64,000 nucleotides of DNA from VAXT01 sp038040395 (GTDB taxonomy: Bacteria > Actinomycetota > Thermoleophilia > Gaiellales > Gaiellaceae), in the NCBI GenBank assembly GCA_038040395.1, contig JBBPIJ010000013.1, forward strand, positions 1 through 64,000, read 5' to 3'. A program made the position numbers and the translations under genes. Below the pieces are notes generated by a model that searched no databases, was not told the origin of the DNA, and saw only the letters and a list, made by a program, of their open reading frames with translations. Of this stretch, positions 59,868-64,000 are shown in pieces (position 1 is the first letter of the stretch; every line of letters begins with the position of its first letter).

Positions 59868-60881
59868 ATGCCCAATCCTCTCGACAGTGTGCTGAAGGTG
59901 ATCGGTGAGCGTCTGCGCGCCGGTTCGAGCCGCGATGGCGCCGACTGGATCTCCGAGCAGCTCGATGCGCTTCGGAAGCCCGAGCCGCCTCGGAGCATGG
60001 ACGACCTCCAGCGCGAGCTCGACTCGCTCGTCGGCCTCGAGACCGTCAAGGAGCAGGTGCGCGCGCTCGTCGCTTTCCTCCGCGTCCAGGCCACGCGCGT
60101 CGAGCACGGGCTGCCCGAGGTCGCAACGTCCCAGCACCTGGTCTTCCTCGGCAACCCCGGGACCGGCAAGACGACGGTTGCGCGGCTGCTCGCGCAGATG
60201 TACCGCTCGATGGGGCTACTCCAGCGCGGACACCTCGTGGAAGTCGACCGCGCCGGGCTCGTCGGCCAGTACGTCGGGCTGACGGCGATCAAGACCGACC
60301 GCGCGATCCGCCGCGCGCTCGACGGCGTGCTCTTCGTCGACGAGGCGTACTCGCTCGCCGGCCCCGAGGAGCGGCTCGACTTCGGCGGAGAGGCGATCGA
60401 GACCCTGCTCAAGCGGATGGAGGACTACCGGCACCGGCTCGTCGTGATCGTGGCGGGCTATCCGCGTCTGATGCATCGCTTCCTGGACTCGAACCCGGGC
60501 CTTCGGTCGCGCTTCGCCCGGGAGATCGTCTTTCCCGACTACTCGACCGACGAGCTGCTGGCGATCACGGCGAAGTTTCTCGCCGAGAACGAATACCGCC
60601 TCGGAGACGGCGCCAAGGAGACGCTCAGGAGAATCCTCGCGAACCCCGAGCGGGGCGAAGGGTTCGGAAACGCCCGCTTCGCGCGCACGCTGTTCGAGCA
60701 CGCGCTGAACGCGCAGGCGCTGCGGCTCGCCGGCGTGCAAGGGGAGGCGCTGGCCACGCTCGAGCGCGACGAGTTGATGACGCTCCGCCCGGAGGACTGG
60801 CTCGGCGCCGCCAACGCGCTCGGCGAGGCGCCGGGCGATGCAGAGGGAAAGCGTTCGTTCTGGCGCCGCCGAGGCGGCTGA
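59868..60881 (+). CDS. CbxX/CfqX-type AAA ATPase
   Basis: 337 residues from the ATG at 59868; a longer frame starts at 59823. An N-terminal helical region (1-60) precedes the AAA core: ELDSLVGLETVKEQVRALV, Walker A FLGNPGTGKTTVARLL, GLVGQYVGLTAIKTDRAI, Walker B GVLFVDEAYSLAG, sensor VIVAGYPRLMHRFLDSNPGL and Arg fingers in SRF. It resembles SpoVK, EccA and Rubisco activase CbxX. No type VII secretion or Rubisco gene is nearby, so the client is unknown. Confidence 0.9.
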   Translation: MPNPLDSVLKVIGERLRAGSSRDGADWISEQLDALRKPEPPRSMDDLQRELDSLVGLETVKEQVRALVAFLRVQATRVEHGLPEVATSQHLVFLGNPGTGKTTVARLLAQMYRSMGLLQRGHLVEVDRAGLVGQYVGLTAIKTDRAIRRALDGVLFVDEAYSLAGPEERLDFGGEAIETLLKRMEDYRHRLVVIVAGYPRLMHRFLDSNPGLRSRFAREIVFPDYSTDELLAITAKFLAENEYRLGDGAKETLRRILANPERGEGFGNARFARTLFEHALNAQALRLAGVQGEALATLERDELMTLRPEDWLGAANALGEAPGDAEGKRSFWRRRGG

Positions 60882-60930
60882 GACTGACGCTCGCGGGGTC
60901 TTGGCGGGAGTTTTGCCCCGATAGGGCAGG

Positions 60931-60956
60931 TGGAGGCGGGGTCTCCCCGCGCTCCA
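60931..60956. terminator. Hairpin terminator between convergent genes
   Basis: TGGAG-GCGGGG-TCT-CCCCGC-G-CTCCA forms an 11-bp stem with one bulged G. It lies between the AAA ATPase gene (plus, ends 60881) and the Ig-like gene (minus, ends 60974). Confidence 0.75.
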
Positions 60957-60973
60957 CCCGTTCTATACCGAGG

Positions 60974-63933
60974 CTAGGCCCGATGAATCACGATGCTGCC
61001 GCCGGAGATTGCCTGCGGGTCGGCGACGTCCGGGTCTTCAGGCACGCCCATCCGGTTGTCAAAGACTGTCTGGCCGGTGCCGGTGCGGGTGATCTTGATC
61101 CGGAACTTGTCGATCCCGCCGCCGCCCGAGATCTGGCCGTCGTAACCGGTCAGCCGGAAGTCGTATCCGGAGACGCCGTTGACGGACCCGGTGCCCCTGA
61201 ACTGGGCCTTGAAGCTCGAGACGACCAGCCATGAATAGGTCTCGCTGTGGAAGTTGAAGTTGGCGACCTGGAAGTTGAACTCGGTTGCACCTTGCGGGGG
61301 CCCGCCGCCGTTCTTGTATTTCGCGTTGAAGCCGAAGTTCGCACGCCCGCTGAGCGTTGGGTCAGCCGGGTACGAGCCCCGGGCGACGTCGATCCAGCCG
61401 CCGCCGGTCACGAAGCCCGCGGAGGCGTCGTAGACGACGACCCAGACCGTGTTGGTGCCGCAGGCGCCCAGGTTGTCGCAGATCGTCACGACGATCGTGT
61501 AGACGCCCGCAGCATTGAACGTGTGGTTCTGGGCACAGGTCCTCGTGGTCTCGTTTACCGCCGGCGTGGTGGTGGTGCCGTCGTCCCAGTTGATCGAGCA
61601 GGTATGGGGGTTTGGCCCGTCGGTATCGACGAACGTTGAGGAGAGACTCACGTTTGCCGGCTTCGCGTAGAGCTGCCCGAACGTCGGAGACGTGATCGTG
61701 ACGACCGGAGCCGCGTTGACGGTGTTCTGCTGCCAGGTGACCGTGTTGTCCGTGCTCGTCGAGGCGCTGTTGACGTTGCCGGCCGCGTCGTTCGCCTTGT
61801 TGGCGCCGATAGAGGCGGTAACCGTGCCTGCCGTCGTCATCCCGCTGACGTAGATCTCGAACGTCCTGTTGTCTCCCAGAGGATTGGTGACGGTTGCGTT
61901 CGAGGCTCCGGCGGTGCCGCCGATCGTCACGTCGCCGTTCTGGAAGTCGAAGACGGGCTCGTTGAAGACTGCCGTGAAGTGGATCTGCGTCGCGGTCGTC
62001 GGGTCGGCCTGGTCGCCCGCCTGATTGATGGTGACGCTTGGGCTGGTCTTGTCGATCGTGTAGACCTGGCCGGTGAAGCTGCCGTTAGCCCCGCCGCCCG
62101 AGGCCTGCAGCGTGTTCCCACCGCCGTCGGTGATCGAGTCGTTGTCGGTCAGGTTCAACCCGAGCGAGCCGTTGCCCGTGCCGGTGTTCGCGGTGACCGT
62201 GTAGGTCGCTCCGCTGCCGGTCACGTTGGTGATCGAGGCGCCGGCGACGCCGCCGCTCTGGACGAGTGCGAAGTCGCTCGAGTTGACGCCGGTGACGCTC
62301 TCGCTGAACGTGACCGTCCAGTCGACGCTCGACAGGTTGGTCGGGTTGCCGTTGACCCGGTCGATCGACTGCACGCTCGGCGCGCCGGTGTCGATCGTGA
62401 ACTGGCGGACCGAGCTCCAGGCGCTGGTGCCGCCGTCCTCGTCGCTCGCATTCACGCGCCAGCAGTACGTGCCATCCGGAAGCGACGTGAGGGGCGTGAA
62501 GTCGGACGAGGTCGTGGTCTCGTTGATCTCGAGCGTCCCGGTGAAGTCACAGCTCCCGAGATTCGCCTGGATCCTGTAGGTGATCGTGTCGCTCGCGCCT
62601 GCCGGGTCGGTGGAGTTGCTCCAGTCGAACGCAGGCGTGTTGTCGCCGGTCGTGGAGTTGCCGGCCGGCGAGGCGAGGTTCGGCGTTGACGGCTCGACGT
62701 TGTTCACGGTCACGTTGGCGCTGTAGGTCCTGGCCTCGAGATCCTTGTCGCGGATCTCGCCCTTGACCTGGCGGGTGCCGTTGTCGTCGGTAGAGCAGCT
62801 GGCGGTCGAGGTCCCGCTCCATGCGGTCCAGGTGAGGCCGTTGTCGCAGCTGAAGCGGTACGTGAAGCCGGCCGCCGTGTCGACCGAGGACGGGTCGCTC
62901 GGGCTGGTCAGCGAGAGGTTGATGTTGGAGCCCTCGTCGACGGAGCCGTTGTTCCCGAAGGTCGCGCTCGGGGCGACGTTGTCGACGGTCACGTTGGCGC
63001 TGTAGGTCCTGGCCTCGAGATCCTTGTCGCGGATCTCGCCCTTGACCTGGCGGGTGCCGTTGTCGTCGGTAGAGCAGCTGGCGGTCGAGGTCCCGCTCCA
63101 TGCGGTCCAGGTGAGGCCGTTGTCGCAGCTGAAGCGGTACGTGAAGCCGGCCGCCGTGTCGACCGAGGACGGGTCGCTCGGGCTGGTCAGCGAGAGGTTG
63201 ATGTTGGAGCCCTCGTCGACGGAGCCGTTGTTGTTGAAGGTCGCGCTCGGAGCGACGTTCGAGACCGTGACCGGGAGCGAGTCGGAGTCGGAGCCGGTAT
63301 CGCCGTCGGAGACGGTCACGGTCGGGTTGTGCGAGCTCGGGCCGTCGGCGTAGGTGCAGTCGAAGCTGCCACTGCCGTCAACCGGGTTGAAGGTGTCCGC
63401 CGAGAGGGTGCCGCCGTCGCAGCTCTGCGAAGTGAGGGTGAACGTCTCAGTACCTTCGTCGCTCGTCGTGTAGCTGTAGGTATTGGTCGAGCCCTCGGCG
63501 ACCGGGCTCGGGCCGGTCAGGGTGACCGTCGGGGCGAGGTTGGCGACGTCGACGATCTGGACGCCCTCGGAGCCGGTGTCGGAGCCACCGTCGTCGTCGG
63601 TGACCTTGATCGAGACGTTGGTCTGCGCCGGCCCGTCCGGGAAGTAGCAGTCGAAGCTGCCGCCGCCCGCATTGGTCATGAGCGTGCCCGGCACGAAGTC
63701 GCCGCCGCTACCGCACTTCGGGTAGGTGGCGTCGACTGTGAAGGTGTCGGTGCCCGGGTCGGTGACCGTGAAGTTGTAGGTATGGGTCGAGCCCTCGTCG
63801 ACCGGGCTCGGGCCATTGACTGTCGCCGTCGGCGCCACGTTGTTCACGGTGACGTCGTAGGTGTCGGAGTCGGAGCCGGTGTCGTCGTCGGTGATCGTGA
63901 TCGAGACCGTCGAGAGATCCGAAGCGGTCGCGG
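60974..63933 (-). CDS. Large secreted Ig-like/PKD repeat protein (partial, N-terminus in gap)
   Basis: The frame is open through the first GTG-like start at 63847 and on to the gap edge at 63933 (986 residues visible), so the N-terminus is missing. From the N-terminal side: several VDEGSTHTYNFTVTDPG-type domains, two nearly identical 93-residue modules, a fibronectin-like module (NSTDPAGASDTITYRIQANL), two big-Ig modules (VDWTVTFSESVTGVNSSDFA, FTAVFNEPVFDFQNGDVTIG), a PKD-like domain (SINWDDGTTTTPAVNE) and a C-terminal domain with FVTGGGWIDVARGSYPADP. The last resembles 'post-COAP' tails. A surface adhesin role is inferred. Confidence 0.85.
62706..63263 (-). repeat. Two 279-bp (93-residue) near-identical tandem modules
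   Basis: Units 62706-62984 and 62985-63263 match almost perfectly until their last 30 bases. Both encode NGSVDEGSNINLSLTSPSDP, FSCDNGLTWTAWSGTSTASC and QVKGEIRDKDLEARTYSANV. Differences are confined to the module edge (ttcccg versus ttgttg). Confidence 0.88.
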
Positions 63934-64000
63934 NNNNNNNNNNNNNNNNNNNNNNNNNNNNNNNNNNNNNNNNNNNNNNNNNNNNNNNNNNNNNNNNNNN
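63934..64000. other. Assembly gap (N)
   Basis: 67 undetermined bases close the window, inside the repeat-rich gene. Repeats of the preceding kind commonly break short-read assemblies. Confidence 0.99.

Overview
The window is high-GC (mostly C/G at third codon positions) and comes from an actinobacterium. Gene content fits the class Thermoleophilia (Gaiellales/Solirubrobacterales-like), probably a metagenome scaffold, because the last 67 bases are N. Supporting features are a group 1 sigma factor with an acidic N-terminus, an actinobacterial Flp/Tad pilus operon without a secretin, an MprA/MprB-like two-component system beside an HtrA protease, many secreted beta-propeller, FG-GAP and Ig-like proteins, and small Cys-PASTA-like C-terminal domains. 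The taxonomic call is inference.

Layout. 1-1651: 3' part missing of a secreted protein with two identical 185-residue repeats and 96 consecutive prolines. 1755-4924: a patchwork holding a GNAT fragment, a tRNA 3'-end fragment, an ArsR/DUF1801/AHSA1/DUF1801 operon, a VOC protein, and a DUF3494 gene cut off where that module begins. 5084-6732: an intact DUF3494 protein coupled to an L,D-transpeptidase. 7014-16398: a two-component system followed by five secreted proteins (TolB-like, FG-GAP, PD40, GerMN-Kelch, GerMN-Gmad2), four of them joined by 4-base overlaps. 16450-19083: copper nitrite reductase, an M15 peptidase and a second L,D-transpeptidase. 19147-23946: envelope-stress block with a secreted helical protein, HtrA, a divergent response regulator/kinase pair, a lipoprotein and a small zinc ribbon. 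23943-28648: primary sigma factor, asparaginase II, a 164-bp fold-back palindrome, an Fpg/Nei glycosylase, a kinase-like protein with a degenerate ATPase, and FolE2. 28766-34638: PlsY, two divergent superoxide dismutases, two cupredoxin-like proteins without the Cys ligand, an SDR, and an ECF sigma/anti-sigma pair. 34635-44000: ThyX with an intein, DUF72, an epimerase, an FtsX-type ABC transporter, DUF192 and an M15-like secreted protein. 44369-53951: Flp/Tad pilus operon with a von Willebrand A-TadB fusion and a long coiled-coil protein. 54156-63933: secreted protein, PASTA-tailed subtilase, SDR, PQQ-like propeller, CbxX-type AAA ATPase, and a partial giant Ig-like protein running into the gap.

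How the genes work together. Two two-component systems each sit beside a four-copy, 11-bp-phased direct-repeat array of the kind OmpR-family regulators bind. One array type (GTnAC) precedes the propeller operon and recurs 40 kb away before another secreted protein. The other (CTnAG-like) precedes htrA and its neighbouring secreted protein. Together with two L,D-transpeptidases, M15 peptidases, PlsY and the pilus, this makes most of the window cell-envelope and secretion biology. The most unusual items are the repeat arrays, the polyproline tract, the fold-back element, the ThyX intein and the VWA-TadB fusion.
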